From: Hippopus hippopus
Lineage: Eukaryota; Mollusca; Bivalvia; Cardiida; Cardiidae
Length of the DNA stretch: 64,000 nt
Assembly: GCA_946811185.2 (NCBI GenBank)
Contig: OX328106.1
Location: forward strand, 4,152,746 to 4,216,745
Direction: 5' to 3'
Every line of letters begins with the position of its first letter. Position 1 is the stretch's first letter. Below are positions 26,660-38,546 of the stretch, one piece after another. A program made the translations under genes and the position numbers. Below the pieces are notes generated by a model, which had not been told where the DNA came from, did no database searches, and worked only from the letters and a program-made list of their open reading frames with translations.

Positions 26660-26870
26660 GTCAACTCTTTACAAAACAACAAAATTTAAGAATGTTCGAA
26701 ATTGAAATAGTTTGCAGATATCAAATTAGATTTGGCACAATTAATGGTGATTATATCATTTATGGTACAAAAAATTGTGGGAAAATTATGATTATCAGCA
26801 TTTTCTCCTTTTCCTATGGTGTTTTCAAAGGCCTTCCTCCCAAGGTCATTAACCTTGGAATCTACTGGTA
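26660..26870 (+). mobile_element. Family A MITE, diverged
   Basis: CAACTCTTTACAAAACAACA, degraded hairpin (ATTATGATTATCAGCATTTT) and TCATTAACCTTGG right arm. Confidence 0.6.
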
Positions 26871-26983
26871 CAGGAATAATTTGTTACTGTACAGGCTATT
26901 TTCAGATAAGAGGTAATGCTTGACAATCACCACAAAGGAGAAAGAAGAGGGCCATGATGGCCCTGTATCGCTCCACTGGCTTT

Positions 26984-27211
26984 TTAACCCTTTACCACAC
27001 AAATCGAATGACCCTGAAAGAGACGGCTTTCAAAAACATCGTGAGAAAAGGACAGCATGTTGTCAGCCAGTATTTTCTCCTTTTCCCACAACGTTTCCTA
27101 ACCTATCAAAGACAGAAATAGTCATTTAAGCTACATTCAATTTGTCTTTTTGCAATGGCTTTAAACTTGGTACAGTAAAAAAATTTGCCATTTCTTAAAG
27201 AGTAAAATTAA
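26984..27211 (-). mobile_element. Family A MITE
   Basis: TTAACCCTTTACCACACAAA to TAAAGAGTAAAATTAA with a mutated hairpin (GCATGTTGTCAGCCAGTATT). Confidence 0.75.
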
Positions 27212-27214
27212 CGC

Positions 27215-27645
27215 ATCATGCACTTAATTGGCATTGACAGAGACATAGTGCATAAAAAGTCTGCATGGTAATAAACTTACTTTGAAAACATAACCTCCAC
27301 CCCGCCCGCCAAACAAAAACAGTAATATCTTTTTAAATACAAAGATAATGTCAGTGAATACAAGTAGGTTTATTTATTAGCATGAAAGGTAAAGTTCTGA
27401 AAAAAAATTGAGTGATAGAAACCTTACTTTAAATTAAACATTCCATTCATGTGAGCATAACCATTAGCATCAAAATAAATCACTCTCCCTTAAAACAGAA
27501 CATTTCCTATCCAAAATACTTGAATACCAAACTTCAATAATGTATAACTGCAGTTTGATAATCAAGGGAGGTAAATAGTAACAAACTTTATCTTGTATAA
27601 CAGGAGTTATTTCCCTTGATTACTATTTTAAATTACAGTCACTAT
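27215..27645. other. Intergenic, no clear feature
   Basis: AT-rich sequence; a weak inverted pair near 27565-27620 (ATCAAGGGAGGTAAATAGTA / TACTATTT). No gene or clear repeat family seen. Confidence 0.4.
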
Positions 27646-28060
27646 ATAAGCCCATGTTAAACTTGTGATCTCCAGGGCAGAGCCAATTTTGACCCCAGGG
27701 CTATAATATGAAGGAATTTGATAGAGGTCCATTAGATAAAGCTACATGCCAAATTTGGTAGCCCTGGGCCTTATGGTTTCAGCAAGAAGATTTTTAAAGA
27801 TGTTCAATATTTTTCAGTTTTGTTGCCATGGCAACCAGAGTTTTTGAAGGAATCAAATTCTTTCAAGAAACTCTAAAGAGGACCATGGCAGGATCATTTC
27901 TGTGAAGTTTCATCAAATTTGGATGTGTCGTTTCAGAGGAGAAGAAGTTAACGCACGGACGGACGCACGCACGCACGCACACACCCACGGACGCACGCAC
28001 AACGGACACCAGGCCATGACATAAGCCTGCTGGCCTTCGGCCAGTGGAACTAAAAATTGA
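27646..28060 (+). repeat. Dispersed repeat H, single-unit copy
   Basis: TATATAAGCCCATGTTAAAC to CTTCGGCCAGTGGAACTAAA, with GTTGCCATGGCAACCAGAG and a CGCACGCACGCACGCAC microsatellite at about 27957-28005. Confidence 0.8.
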
Positions 28061-28189
28061 AAGAAAGGCAAATATCTTTAAAGGCTGGAATCAAGCCACT
28101 GCTTGTAATAAGCTACTGTTCCATCTCTCAATGATTTCAAAATATAGTCAAAGACCAGGGCTTAACCCCGTACCTAAAAATTAACAAAT

Positions 28190-28550
28190 AGTACAAAAGA
28201 AAGCCTTTGAAAACTGAGGGAAAAAGGAGAAAATGCTGGTAACCAGCATTTTCCCCTTTTCCCACACAGTTTTCTACCATATTAATAACAAATCCCATAA
28301 TTTCAGCAGTGTCATTTGTCGTTTATTAATCCTTTACCGAACAATCAAGTTTTGACAACGCTGAGAAAAAAGTTTTTGAAAATATCCTCGGGAAACGATG
28401 AAAATGCTGTTGCTCAGCTTTTTTTCCTCTTCTCAAAATGTTTTCTAACTTTTCAAAGGCAAGTACAATCATGTCAGCTATGCTGAATCTGATGTCTGCA
28501 AACTCTTTCAATTTGGACATGTATAAAATTTTGTCTTGTACGGTGTTAAT
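28190..28550 (-). mobile_element. Two degraded family A MITEs
   Basis: First hairpin at 28215-28272 (AAATGCTGGTAACCAGCATT). Second is strongly diverged (AAATGCTGTTGCTCAGC) with AATCCTTTACCGAACAATC start near 28328. Confidence 0.65.
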
Positions 28551-28647
28551 GCTATTAAGTTTGACAAGTCTACAATTTTGTCATGTGGTAAAGAGTTAAT
28601 AACTCGTTATATTTATACAGTAATGTCACATAATTACCTGCGATATC

Positions 28648-28895
28648 AACCCTCTACCACATGATCCTGAGTTTTAACAACCTCCAAAGGAAAACGCCTT
28701 TTGAAAGCATAGTGGGGAAAAGGAGAAAATGCTGGTATCCAGCATTTTCTCCTTTTCCCACAATGCTTTCTACTCTTACAAAGAAATTTTTTTCTAATTC
28801 ATGTATCATTGAGTTTGTTGTCTGCAAATGCTTTCACTCAGGACCATCTTAAATTTTGTAGTTTTCTAAAATTGTTTAGTTTGGTAAAGAGTTAA
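28648..28895 (-). mobile_element. Family A MITE
   Basis: AACCCTCTACCACATGATCC to TAGTTTGGTAAAGAGTTAA; hairpin about 28707-28772. Confidence 0.85.
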
Positions 28896-28899
28896 CATA

Positions 28900-29734
28900 A
28901 ATAAGCAAAAAAGTATTAGCCATAAATTTTCAGTCAATATCAATCAATTTTCAACACCTTTCACTCTGTTATAAGCTTACGCAAAAAAATGCACCAAGAA
29001 AGTCTGAATGTACACAAGAGGCAAATGCTGCTTGCTTCTGTCGCACTATTAGCATATATGTAAGATAGCAAACGATTCACTTATAAAACATGAAATACAT
29101 AGGAAACTATAAATGCAATATTTCAGTACCTATAAAGTAATATCTACACAGTCGGTGGCCATGAATATTTCATCAAATCCCTATTCCTATTGACTTAAAT
29201 GCATTTTTTACTGTAAAAGAAATTTGATTACTCTGCTTCAGATAATGCCATCAAATGGAAAACTATATCGATATAAAGCAAAGTTACTGATGCTATTTAC
29301 ACTTTACACTCATATGGTATTAGTATTTGCTGCCTGACATCAAATTTGTAGCTCTCTAAAACAAAGCTGTAAATTAGTTTTTAGCTAAATTTTAGTGACA
29401 TCTACATTGACTTCAGAGTGAAAAACGCTTTTTGGACATAGTTACTGATCATTTTTATCCCAACAGCCACATTTATCTCATATTACATTGTATCAAGGCT
29501 GAAATTACATATTTCAATGTCAAATCTATTTTGCTTAATTTTCATACAATTTTCCTTACTATAACTTCATTTTTTGTGGCACAAAATTAAATTAAAGTTG
29601 GAAATATATCTTAGTCATGGGTATTTGCACTTTCATGATGTATTTATGGCAACTAACTGTACACACTATCTTTGCCAGATCAACATTTTAGACTTATTCA
29701 TTTAGAAAGTATTTGCTAATGAAAAATGACAGCC
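28900..29734. other. Intergenic, no clear feature
   Basis: AT-rich, no repeat family recognised and no open frame of interest. This is the longest stretch in the intergenic part without an obvious transposon. Confidence 0.4.
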
Positions 29735-30115
29735 ATTCTTCAGTTATTTCCCTTGATTCTTCTGCAGTACTGCATTGGTCCTGATTAGAAGAATACTTGG
29801 ATTTTATCCTTGATTTCCTTGCACTGAACAGCTATGTTCTTTAGACAATATTTCAAGTAAATCTGGTCAGACTGTTTTACAAATCGATATATACATAGTA
29901 CCTGATGATTAAGAACAGAATTTGATTCAAATTACATGTGGACCTTGCACATACATCATATATCATTGTTATATTTATCGCAACATCCCCAAGGGAACCA
30001 AGGATAAAAACAAAGGAATACAGGTGAAAGGACCAATCTGTTATTTGGTTACCTTTAGTCTTTATCTGGCAAGGGAGATAATTTAATTTACAGGAATGGC
30101 CCCCATTCAAAGAGG
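29735..30115. mobile_element. Element J (TTATTTCCCTTG / CAAGGGAGATAA ends)
   Basis: Ends are AGTTATTTCCCTTGATTC and GGCAAGGGAGATAATTT, inverted. The interior has TTATCCTTGAT and AAGGATAAAAACAAAGGAA. A second copy is at 59130-59475. Confidence 0.65.
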
Positions 30116-30463
30116 CATAGATGATTGGTCATGTCTTAGAAGGGGTAAAAAACATTGTGGGCTACAAGGAGAAAATTCTTGTTACAAAGACTTTTCTCCT
30201 ATTAAGACAATATTTTTCAGGCAAAGCCTTCTTCCTCTGGGTTGTACAAGCATGGATTTTTAACAACCCGGAATGGAATGCTTTTGAAAACATCGTTGGA
30301 AAAGGAGAAAATGCTGATAACCAGCATTTTCTCCTTTTCCCACAATTTTTTCTACACCCTAAAAGAGAAATTTCAGGTTTTTCAGTCACATTTGTCATCT
30401 GCAAATTTCTCACCTTGGACAAGTCTAAAAATTTTCTCATTTAGTAAAAAGTTAAAATGCCTG

Positions 30464-30694
30464 TTAACCCTTTACCAGACGACATACTAATATATTTAAA
30501 CTTATTCAATTTCCAAGTAATTGCTGATCACAAAATGTGGCTTAAATAACGGAATTTTTAGTTGATGGTTTAGAAAACATTGTGGGAAAAGGAGAAAATG
30601 CTGGCTACCAACATTTTCTCCTTTTCTCACAATGTCTTCAAGAGGTTTCATTCTCAGGGTTGTTAAAATGCAAGATTGTTTAGTAAAGGGTTAA
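30464..30694 (+). mobile_element. Family A hairpin MITE, both TTAA
   Basis: TTAACCCTTTACCAGACGAC to TTGTTTAGTAAAGGGTTAA. A partial opposite copy (30264-30455) ends nine bases upstream. Confidence 0.88.
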
Positions 30695-30804
30695 CATGAC
30701 TTAAACGTAACAAGTCTTTCGCCATAAACATATTTCTTTGAACATTCTACTGATATACAAAAAAAATACACTGTATGAGAAGCAATAAACAAGCCATTAC
30801 AAAC

Positions 30805-31435
30805 AAGAGGGCCATTGGCCCTATAGTGCTAACCTGAGTAAAGTTATCTAGGGTTCATCAACTTGTGGACCTAAATGTGGCCCACTGAGTGAGCCCAAGG
30901 TTTTTTTTTTTTAAACTTGTTCAGGACCTACTTTTTTCTTCTACATGGCCTATTTTCACACTTGTACTAGATACCATCAAGACAAATATTCTGACCAACT
31001 TTCACGACTTTTGGAATGAAAATATGGCCTTTTGAGTGCACACAAGGTTTTCCTAAGATTTGTACCAGTGACCTTTTACTTTTTATTCCACATGATTTAT
31101 TTTCCAATTTATCAGAGATATCATCCAGACAAACATTCTAACAAACTTTCATAAGCAATGGATTGAAAATGTTGCCTCTAGTGTGCACACAAGGTTTTCT
31201 TAAGATTTGTCCCAAATGACCTTTTTTTGACCCAATAAGAGCCATTTTGGGATTCATCCAAGATATCAAGACAAACATTCTGACAAACTTTCTTTAGTAA
31301 TGGACTGAAAAAATGAAAATGTGGCCTTTAGAAAGCACACAAATCAATTGTTAACGGACAGACGATGCACAATAGACACAGCACTGTCACAAAAGCTCAC
31401 TTTGATGACTTTGTGCTGCAGTGAGCTATAAATAG
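30805..31435 (+). repeat. Dispersed repeat K (GAGGGCCATTGGCCCT start)
   Basis: Begins ACAAGAGGGCCATTGGCCCT and ends GTGCTGCAGTGAGCTATAAA. The interior repeats a roughly 110-bp module three times (AAGACAAACATTCTGACAAA, CACAAGGTTTTCCTAAGATT). A 5'-end fragment is at 26938-26980. Confidence 0.7.
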
Positions 31436-31454
31436 AACAACAACCATCGTAACT

Positions 31455-31715
31455 GAGCCATGCTCTCTGAAAAGGGGGCTTAATGCATCTGCAAAAAGAA
31501 CCAACCCAGGTCAGTCTGTGCAATCTGCACAGGCTGCCCTGGATCGAAACTTTTTAGTCAACTTTCTGTATGTCAAAGGACTAGACTTTAGTGTACTTCA
31601 TGATTCAGTCTGTTGTTATAAAATAATGGATTTTTGGGATCCATAATTACATGATGGCTTGCTTGGTATCATGCATCACAGAGATGTATGAAATGCATTT
31701 CTGAGCTCATGTAAT
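31455..31715. mobile_element. Family B MITE
   Basis: GAGCCATGCTCTCTGAAAAG at the left, GTCAGTCTGTGCAATCTGCA in the centre, AATGCATTTCTGAGCTCATG at the right. Confidence 0.75.
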
Positions 31716-32261
31716 GTTTTCCTGCATCTTTAAATCCTAACTTTGAAGGATACAAGCACAACTTTAGTTACTTTGTGGGTGGTGTAGTTTAAATTAGACT
31801 TGAAACAAAGAGAGCACCATCTGATCTTATATCTAAATCCACAAACTAACCCTAAAATCTCACAATTTGTGCCTTTTGACTGACTGAAAATGTTGTGTTT
31901 ATTTTTTTGTAATTTTAAGGATTACATAATAAATCTGAGTCATCTAACAAATAAAATGAATCAACGTTAAAGCCTGTTTAATCCTTTGCAATCCTAAGTC
32001 TAAACAACTCGGAAAAAGAAAGCTTTTTCAAACATCGTATGAAAAGGTTGAAATGCTGGTAACCAGAAATTTGAGTTTGAAAGGGTAGAAAACATTGTGT
32101 GAAAAAGGAAAAATGCTAGTTTCCTGCTTTTTCTCCTTTTTCCACAATGTTTTCAAAAGCCTTATACCTCAGGGTCAAAGAACATGCGACTGTCTGGTAT
32201 TATGTTAACTTTTCAGTGTGCTAAATAATCTAAATTCCTGTTCTCAATCAGTGAGAATGAC

Positions 32262-32434
32262 CAAACTACTGCCACGACATGGCTACAGCATACTGCCACA
32301 ACATTGCTACAGCATACTGCCACGACACGGCTACTGCATACTGCCACGACATTGCTACAGCATACTGCCACGACATGGCTACTACATACTGCCACGACAT
32401 GGCTACTTCATACTGCCACGACATGGCTACTTCA
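32262..32434 (+). repeat. 24-bp minisatellite (CTGCCACGACATGGCTAC)
   Basis: Seven units of 24 bp with the variants ACATTGCTAC and ACACGGCTAC. The period is a multiple of three, so long open frames appear on both strands. No codon bias or splice context supports translation. Confidence 0.88.
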
Positions 32435-32629
32435 ATCACAAAATCTTACAGAAAGTCAAAAGTAAATCTAGGATCAGACTGCCACATTCTCTCCCTTTTC
32501 TGATTTTAACCGACACTGTCTGCAAAAGTAACTGTAGTACCTATAAGCATTTTACAGGTTAATTAAGTAAATGCATGCTGCCATGTAAGTCAGAGATCCA
32601 CGAAAATGAACAAGTTCTATACAAAAACG

Positions 32630-32842
32630 TTAACTCTTTACCAAACGACAAAATTATAGACTGGTCCAAATTGAAAGCATTTGCAGACGACAAAATAAAT
32701 GTGACTGAAAAACTGAAATTTGGTTTGGGAAGGGTAGAAAACATTGTGGGAAAAGGAGAAAATGCTGGTTACCAGCATTTTCTCCTTTTCCCACAATGTT
32801 TTCAAAAGGCTTCTTTCTCGGGATTGTGTGGTAAAGAGTTAA
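32630..32842 (+). mobile_element. Family A hairpin MITE, both TTAA
   Basis: TTAACTCTTTACCAAACGAC to ATTGTGTGGTAAAGAGTTAA; hairpin about 32738-32803 perfect by eye; short deletion in the right arm. Confidence 0.93.
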
Positions 32843-32848
32843 ACCAGT

Positions 32849-33110
32849 GAGCCATACTCCAGGAAAAGGAGGTTTAATGCATCTGTGTTTTATTTTTACC
32901 AAGCAATTCATCACATGATTATGAATCCATGTAATTCATTCTGTCTAAATACCCTCTGAATAAAGAGGTAAAATGGTCTTTGGACATGCAGAAAATTTAC
33001 TAACAACAAATGGTTTTGACCCATGTCTGCCTGTACGGAATGTGCAAGCTGACATGGGTCAATATTTTTTTTGCAGATGCATTAAACCCCCTTTTCACAG
33101 AGCATGACTC
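32849..33110. mobile_element. Family B MITE
   Basis: GAGCCATACTCCAGGAAAAG to CTTTTCACAGAGCATGACTC; centre GTCTGCCTGTACGGAATGTG. It abuts the family A copy on its left. Confidence 0.82.
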
Positions 33111-33150
33111 AAATAATTTCGATATCTGTACAAATGAAATATACAGGCTG

Positions 33151-33362
33151 TCTAACCCTAGACCAGATGAGAAAATTGTAGACCTTTCTAAACTGACTGC
33201 CTATGCAGACGACAACTGCAAATCCATCTTGAATAATAATAACAACTGTCTTTGACAGGGTAAATATAGTAAACATTGTGAGTAAATGCTTTTTCCACAG
33301 TCTTTTTCAAAGCCTACTTTTTCAGGATTGTTTACACTCTAGATTGTGTGGTAATGGGTTAA
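33151..33362 (+). mobile_element. Family A MITE lacking its hairpin core
   Basis: CTAACCCTAGACCAGATGAG, GACGACAACTGCAAATCC, then a collapsed hairpin and TTGTGTGGTAATGGGTTAA at the TTAA shared with the next copy. Confidence 0.7.
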
Positions 33363-33588
33363 CTCTTTACCAAACGACAAATTTTTGGACTGGACCAAAT
33401 TCAAAACATCTGCAGACAACAAATTAAATCTTGGTAATATGATGATTTCTGACTATGATAGGGTAGAAAATATTGTAGGGAAAAGGAGAAAATGCTGTTT
33501 ACTAGCATTTTCTCCTTTTCCCACAATGTTTTCTATAGGCTTCTTTCTCAGGGTCGTTAAAAGTCGGGATTGTGTGGTAAAGAGTTAA
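33359..33588 (+). mobile_element. Family A hairpin MITE, both TTAA
   Basis: TTAACTCTTTACCAAACGAC to ATTGTGTGGTAAAGAGTTAA, 230 bp. A truncated third element starts at its right TTAA (33585). Confidence 0.92.
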
Positions 33589-33800
33589 CCATTTACCAAA
33601 CAATCACAAGTTTTTCACTTTACCACTGAGCCACACAGGACCCCTTATGGTAACCAGCATTTTCTCCTTTTCCCACAAAATTTTCTCCTTTTTCGAAGGA
33701 CACTGTCCATCATCAAAGTCACATTAATTTTGTTGTCTGTGATTGCTTCCACATTTTCAACCCTGACAAATATAAATTTCAATTTTTAATTTGAATTTGA

Positions 33801-34060
33801 ATACTCTGTGAAAAGGTGGCTTAATGCATCTGCGAAAAGTATCAACCCATGTCAGCCTGCACAGTTTGCGCGCGCAGGCTGACATGGGATGACTCTTTGC
33901 TATTGGTCAATATTTTGCATGTCAATGGACCAGAATACCTCATGATTTCGTCAGGTGTTAAAAAAAAAAGGATTTCATGCATCCATTATTATGTGATGTC
34001 TTGCTTGGTATCATGCATCACGGAGATACATTAAGCCCCCTTTTGCCAGAGAACGGCTCA
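33801..34060. mobile_element. Family B MITE
   Basis: ACTCTGTGAAAAGGTGGCTT, GTCAGCCTGCACAGTTTGCG, GCCCCCTTTTGCCAGAGAAC. Confidence 0.78.
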
Positions 34061-34149
34061 TTTATTTTGTCTGCAAAATGCTTCAATTTGGACAGAGTCT
34101 AAGATTTTGTTGTCTGAAGAAGAGCTATCCACTGTGATCACAATCAATA

Positions 34150-34615
34150 TATAGAGGATATTTGTATTTTTCGGTGAAAGATCGAAATTTATTTCATCGA
34201 GTGAACATCATCAGTAATACTTTCACGAGTGGTGCAGCCATGAGTGAAAATATTACCAATGGTGTTCACGAGATGAACTAAATTTTGATCTTTCACCGAA
34301 AAATACAAATATTCTATTTATTTCATGCTTTTAACCCTTTCTGGGAGAAACTTTATCAAGATCCAGTACAGTTCTTTTCAGTTATTCCCTGTGGCGTACC
34401 CCCTCCACATAGCAACGCATTACAATATTACGTCAAGCGTGAGAAATGTAAGGTAAATGACGTCATATTTCAATCTCGGTTGTGAGTCACGCGCATTTTA
34501 CCTAGGTAACTAGAATATAAAAATCGGTATTTTCACTGGTCGTACCCATGGAATATCGAAAAATATTTTCACTGCTATTTCTCGATATCCTACCGGAAAG
34601 CATGAAATAACATAT
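34150..34615 (-). mobile_element. Composite inverted-repeat element D, copy 2
   Basis: Inverse of copy 1: hairpin part (GTGAAAGATCGAAATTTATT ... GATCTTTCACCG) followed by the part bounded by TTTATTTCATGCTTTTAACC and CCGGAAAGCATGAAATAA. Confidence 0.78.
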
Positions 34616-34677
34616 GTTATCATCTTCACTTAACTACTTAAGTGAAACAGCTTGAAAAGAATAGACAAAAGCACTAT

Positions 34678-34900
34678 ACTCTTTACCAAACAACAAAAGT
34701 TTAGACTGGTTCAAATTGAAAGCAATTGCAGAAGACAAACTGAAAGTTGCACAAAGGAAAAAACTTCTTTGAAAGTAGGAAACATTGTGGTAAAAGGAGA
34801 AAATCTTGGTTACATGCATTTTCTTCTTTTTCCATAATGTTTTCAAAAGTCCTTTTCCTTAGGGGTTGTTAAAACTCGAGATTGTGTGGTAAAGGGTTAA
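34678..34900 (+). mobile_element. Family A MITE
   Basis: ACTCTTTACCAAACAACAAA to GATTGTGTGGTAAAGGGTTAA; one hairpin strand mutated (TCTTGGTTACATGC). Confidence 0.8.
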
Positions 34901-35064
34901 AATATTTCCTGACTGATGAAATTTTATTTACATTAACTGTTAGGCTGCTATGCGTGACTTAACACTTAAAGTGCTGAATGAATATAATGGACCGCTTCAA
35001 TTATGAAAAGAATCCAAAGTACCGAATTTTCATTGTTGTTATTGCCAGAATATGTAACAAAGTA

Positions 35065-35200
35065 GCAGACAGTGTAGATCCAAGATCAGACTGCACATTC
35101 TGTGCAGTCTGATCTTGATCTACACTATCCGCAAAAACAACTTAACTTGGTTCCAGCGCTTTATGGGTTAAAGACCTTTTGTGGACAGTGTAGATCAAGA
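35065..35200. mobile_element. Family I palindromic repeat (GTGTAGATCAAGATCAGACT)
   Basis: Left arm AGTGTAGATCCAAGATCAGA, right arm TCTGATCTTGATCTACACTA, loop TGCACATTCTGTGCA. Also at 58134-58215, with half copies near 13212, 48700, 53055 and 57845. Confidence 0.75.
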
Positions 35201-35409
35201 TCAGATGGAAATGATCTTTGAAAGGGTAGAAAACATTGTGGAAAAAGGAGAAAATGCTGGTTCTCCTTCTTTCACAATGTTCTCAAATGCCTTCTTTGCA
35301 AGAGTTGTTTTAACATGTGATTGTTTGGTAAAAAGTTAAAATAAATATGCCTATTTTACTGATTGAAATTATTCATTTCATTTATCAAAATCAAATGACC
35401 GAATGGGAT

Positions 35410-35625
35410 TTTATGTTGCTTTCAACATTTTTAGTTATATCAAGGCAATAGAAGCTCATTTATTCATGTATATCCTGGGTATCACCGGTACTAGGCTACA
35501 GCTCTGAAGTGTCTTGCCCAAGGACACTCGAGCTCCAATGAAAAACCCTTTGTTAGGTCAGGGGATGAACTTGGGCCTCACGGTTAAAATCCTACATCTA
35601 ACCACTATGCCACATAAGACCCCTC
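35410..35625 (-). mobile_element. SINE S3 copy
   Basis: Shares GTCTTGCCCAAGGACACTCG and TTCAACATTTTTAGTTATAT with S3 at 53640-53872. On the minus strand a tRNA-like start includes GTGGCATAGTGGTTAGATG. Confidence 0.65.
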
Positions 35626-35639
35626 ATTTTTTTTTTTAA

Positions 35640-35862
35640 AACTCTTAAACAACAAAATTTTCGACAGCTCCAAATTGAAAGCATTTGCAGCGACAAATCA
35701 AAGGTGGGCCAAATGACAAATTTTTCCTTGATAGGGTAGAAAAAAATTGTGGAAAAAGGAGAAAATGCTGGTAACCAGCATTTTCTGCGTTTCCCACAAT
35801 GATTTCAACAGCCTTCTTCTTTAAGGTCATTAAAAGTCAGGATTGTGTGGTATACGGTTTAA
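35640..35862 (+). mobile_element. Family A MITE
   Basis: ACTCTTAAACAACAAAATTT to GATTGTGTGGTATACGGTTTAA; hairpin about 35740-35800. Confidence 0.78.
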
Positions 35863-36179
35863 TGCATACAGATATAGATCAGCTTCAGGCTTTTTACAAT
35901 GGTGTCAGCAGACAAAGTAGCTGCCAAGCAGTACATATAACCCATTCTTGCATTGGCTAGTTCTGACCAATCAAATACGTTATTGCCTCCTTCATTTAAT
36001 CTGATCCTGACCTTTATGCTAAATATATCAGTAGGCATATGAATAGAACTCTGACTATTATTCAAAAAGTTATAGATACATGGAAAGGTACTTACATATG
36101 CAGGTAAGCAATGTAATTCACACATACCATACGAAATATTTACGTCATCATTCTGGACATATGCCAAAGGCAGCCCCAT

Positions 36180-36520
36180 GTGATGCCGAGGTTAAAAATA
36201 GAATTTTGATTTATGTAAATGATGTTGACCCGGGTCAGGTTAAATAAAGTAGGCAATACAATTTATGCCAAGGGCAAATATCTGTCAGAAAGGAAAAAAT
36301 ATAATTTTTCAACTGCACGGAAAACATTGGGGAAAGAAGCATTTGCTTGCTACAAGCAATTGTGCTCCTTTTCTTAGTATGTTATCCATGCTGTTAAATG
36401 CTGGGGCATAAAACAAGTCTAATTTATACAATAAAGCAGTAACCAGTCACTACACTGGTTCCTTTGGAACATAGCACTATCAAGAAAAAGTGACAGAAAG
36501 GAAAATAAAATACTGGACAA
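36180..36520. other. Intergenic, one degraded family A core
   Basis: Only a faint hairpin remnant (GGAAAACATTGGGGAAAGAA, 36320-36380) is visible. No gene seen. Confidence 0.4.
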
Positions 36521-36900
36521 TTAACTCTTTAGTCTTTACCAAACAACAAAATTTTGGACTAGTCCAAATTTAAAGCATTTGCAGACGAAAATTTAAATGT
36601 GGCTTAAAAGATGGCATTAGTTTTTGATGGGGTAGAAAACATAGTGGGAAAAGGAGAAAATGCTGGCTACCAGCATTTTCTCCTTTTCCCACTATGTTTT
36701 CAAAAGTCTTCTTTGTTAGGGTCATTAAAACTTGGCACTGCACAAAATTTTGTCATATGGTATACAACTGCAAGAAACCTTGCCCAAATTTCCTACCCCT
36801 CCAAAATCAGATTTCAATTTTAGAGCCACATTTAATTTGCTTTCTGGAAGTACTTTCAGTTTGGACAAGTCTAACATTTTGTCATTCGGTAACAGGTTAA
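36521..36900. mobile_element. Composite of one whole and one half family A element
   Basis: TTAACTCTTTAGTCTTTACC, hairpin at 36640-36705, then instead of a right arm a second left-arm half (CCACATTTAATTTGC ... GTCATTCGGTAACAGGTTAA). Confidence 0.72.
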
Positions 36901-37123
36901 TCCTTTACCACACAATCACGAGTTTTAACGATTGAGATGGAGGCCTTTTGAAAACATTTTGGGAGAAAGAGGAAATGCTGGTAACCAGCATTTTCTACTT
37001 TTCCCAAAATATTTTCTCCATTTTTAAAAGCAAATCCTACTGTTAAAGCACTATTTAATTTGTCCTCTGTGATTACTTTCAATTCGTATCAGTCTAAAAT
37101 TTTGTTGTGTGGTACAGAGTTAA
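36897..37123 (-). mobile_element. Family A MITE whose TTAA holds the stop codon of the Ikaros-like gene
   Basis: TTAATCCTTTACCACACAAT at the left; GTTGTGTGGTACAGAGTTAA at the right (TTAA 37120-37123). On the minus strand the gene's last codons read CAC TTT TAA, so the stop TAA is part of the TTAA and the 3' UTR begins inside the element. Confidence 0.9.
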
Positions 37124-38546
37124 AAGTGATGACCACGCATAATATGGGAGTAAAAACCGTATTTGTTTCCACACTGTTTTCCGCACACATTACATACAAA
37201 GGGGTCAGTGTGACTATGGCATCCAATATGAATCGAGTAAATGACTTCATCATCAAAAGCGATCCCACAATGCCCACAACGTGATTCCCAGTTCACCGAG
37301 CCTTGCTGCTCACTGACTTCTGACTCGCTCATTGACATGGTGCGGTCTGTCATTCTTTGTAAATGATTTTGAGATCGAGAAATCTGTGTAGTATAAAGAT
37401 TACATTGCACTGCCCTATCAACACCAGGCACATGATTTGTCTCTCGTTGATTTGTACAGATTATACCACCGTCTTGATCCACCTCGGATTTGATTACAGC
37501 CATTGAACATTGAACTCCACGACTTGTTGAATCTGACTTCACAACAGTGCAGCTAGGAACAGTTATGTTTGTCTCCACATTGACCTCGTTTCCATTTTCA
37601 AGGTCAAAGTCTATTCCCGGTTGACCTTCATCCCCCACCACAGACACAGTTCTTGACTTCCCCGAACTTGTTACACCAGACGGGCCATCCTGAGATGTCA
37701 CGTGATTGTTTAAGGCAGTAGAAGCACTATCTAAACTTCGATGTCTGATAACATTCACAGGTCGGTGAAAAGCTGTTGACGAGTCTGCCCTGCTGTCCGA
37801 CTCTTCTTGACCCTGACCTTGACCATCTGACAGAGGATGAGGGACATCTGGTGTCGCTGTACTAGAAACATCCGACGCAACATCCAGATCCGGTTCTATC
37901 TTTATCTTTACGCCAACGTGATTGTTACCGCATGTTGAATTTCGACATGAGTCATGGTTACCATACATATCAACATTTGTCATGTGATGAGAGGAGCTGC
38001 ACCCTGGTGGTAGGAAATAACTTGAGGATGTTATAGTGCTCGAAGCTTGCTGCCTGTTATCTGGATTAACGATAGATCTAAGATAACTGGTTGTTAGACT
38101 GTCATCCTGCCGAGGCCGGATAAAGGATACATTAAAGTGATCTATGGGATAATTCACGGTCTGATGTCGGTTCGAAGAAGGAAATGAATAATTCAGTCTC
38201 TCAGTACCATCACTACTTTGATCCAAGCTAGCACTGTCCATGTAACTGTTTGAAAACAGACCGAAACTATCTGCACCGGATGTATTCCTTGAGCCAGTAT
38301 AGCGATGTGGCACGTACAGTCCACTATCATTATATTCTGTAGAAGGACCTTGAAAGGCAAAATGATGAACAAACTGATAATGGTCTTTCAGTTTCCGTGG
38401 TAACAGTGTTGAGAATGAACATTTTCCACATCTGAGAACGTTTCCACCTGGACTACTCCTGCTGTGAAGACGTCGATGCCGCCTGAAATTGTTCTTTTCG
38501 CTGGTAACATAGTCACAGAGAGGGCACTTCATCATCTTTGTAGAAT
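37120..38546 (-). CDS. Ikaros-like terminal exon (fingers 2, 3 and dimerisation fingers)
   Basis: Acceptor GCCCATACAG. It encodes STKMMKCPLCDYVTSEKNNF then the two N-terminal fingers, a roughly 330-aa Ser/Asp-rich spacer containing VKIKIEPDLD (SUMO-site-like) and AVIKSEVDQD, and the two C-terminal fingers, ending GHHF and TAA. Confidence 0.92.

Noticed and set aside
30121..30490. Overlapping frames with ENIVGKGENA-type peptides on both strands
   Set aside because: This peptide recurs throughout the window because it is the translated arm of the family A hairpin; it is not a protein family.
32213..32562. Open frames with repeated Cys/His motifs on both strands
   Set aside because: Produced by a 24-bp tandem repeat whose period is a multiple of three; no gene context.
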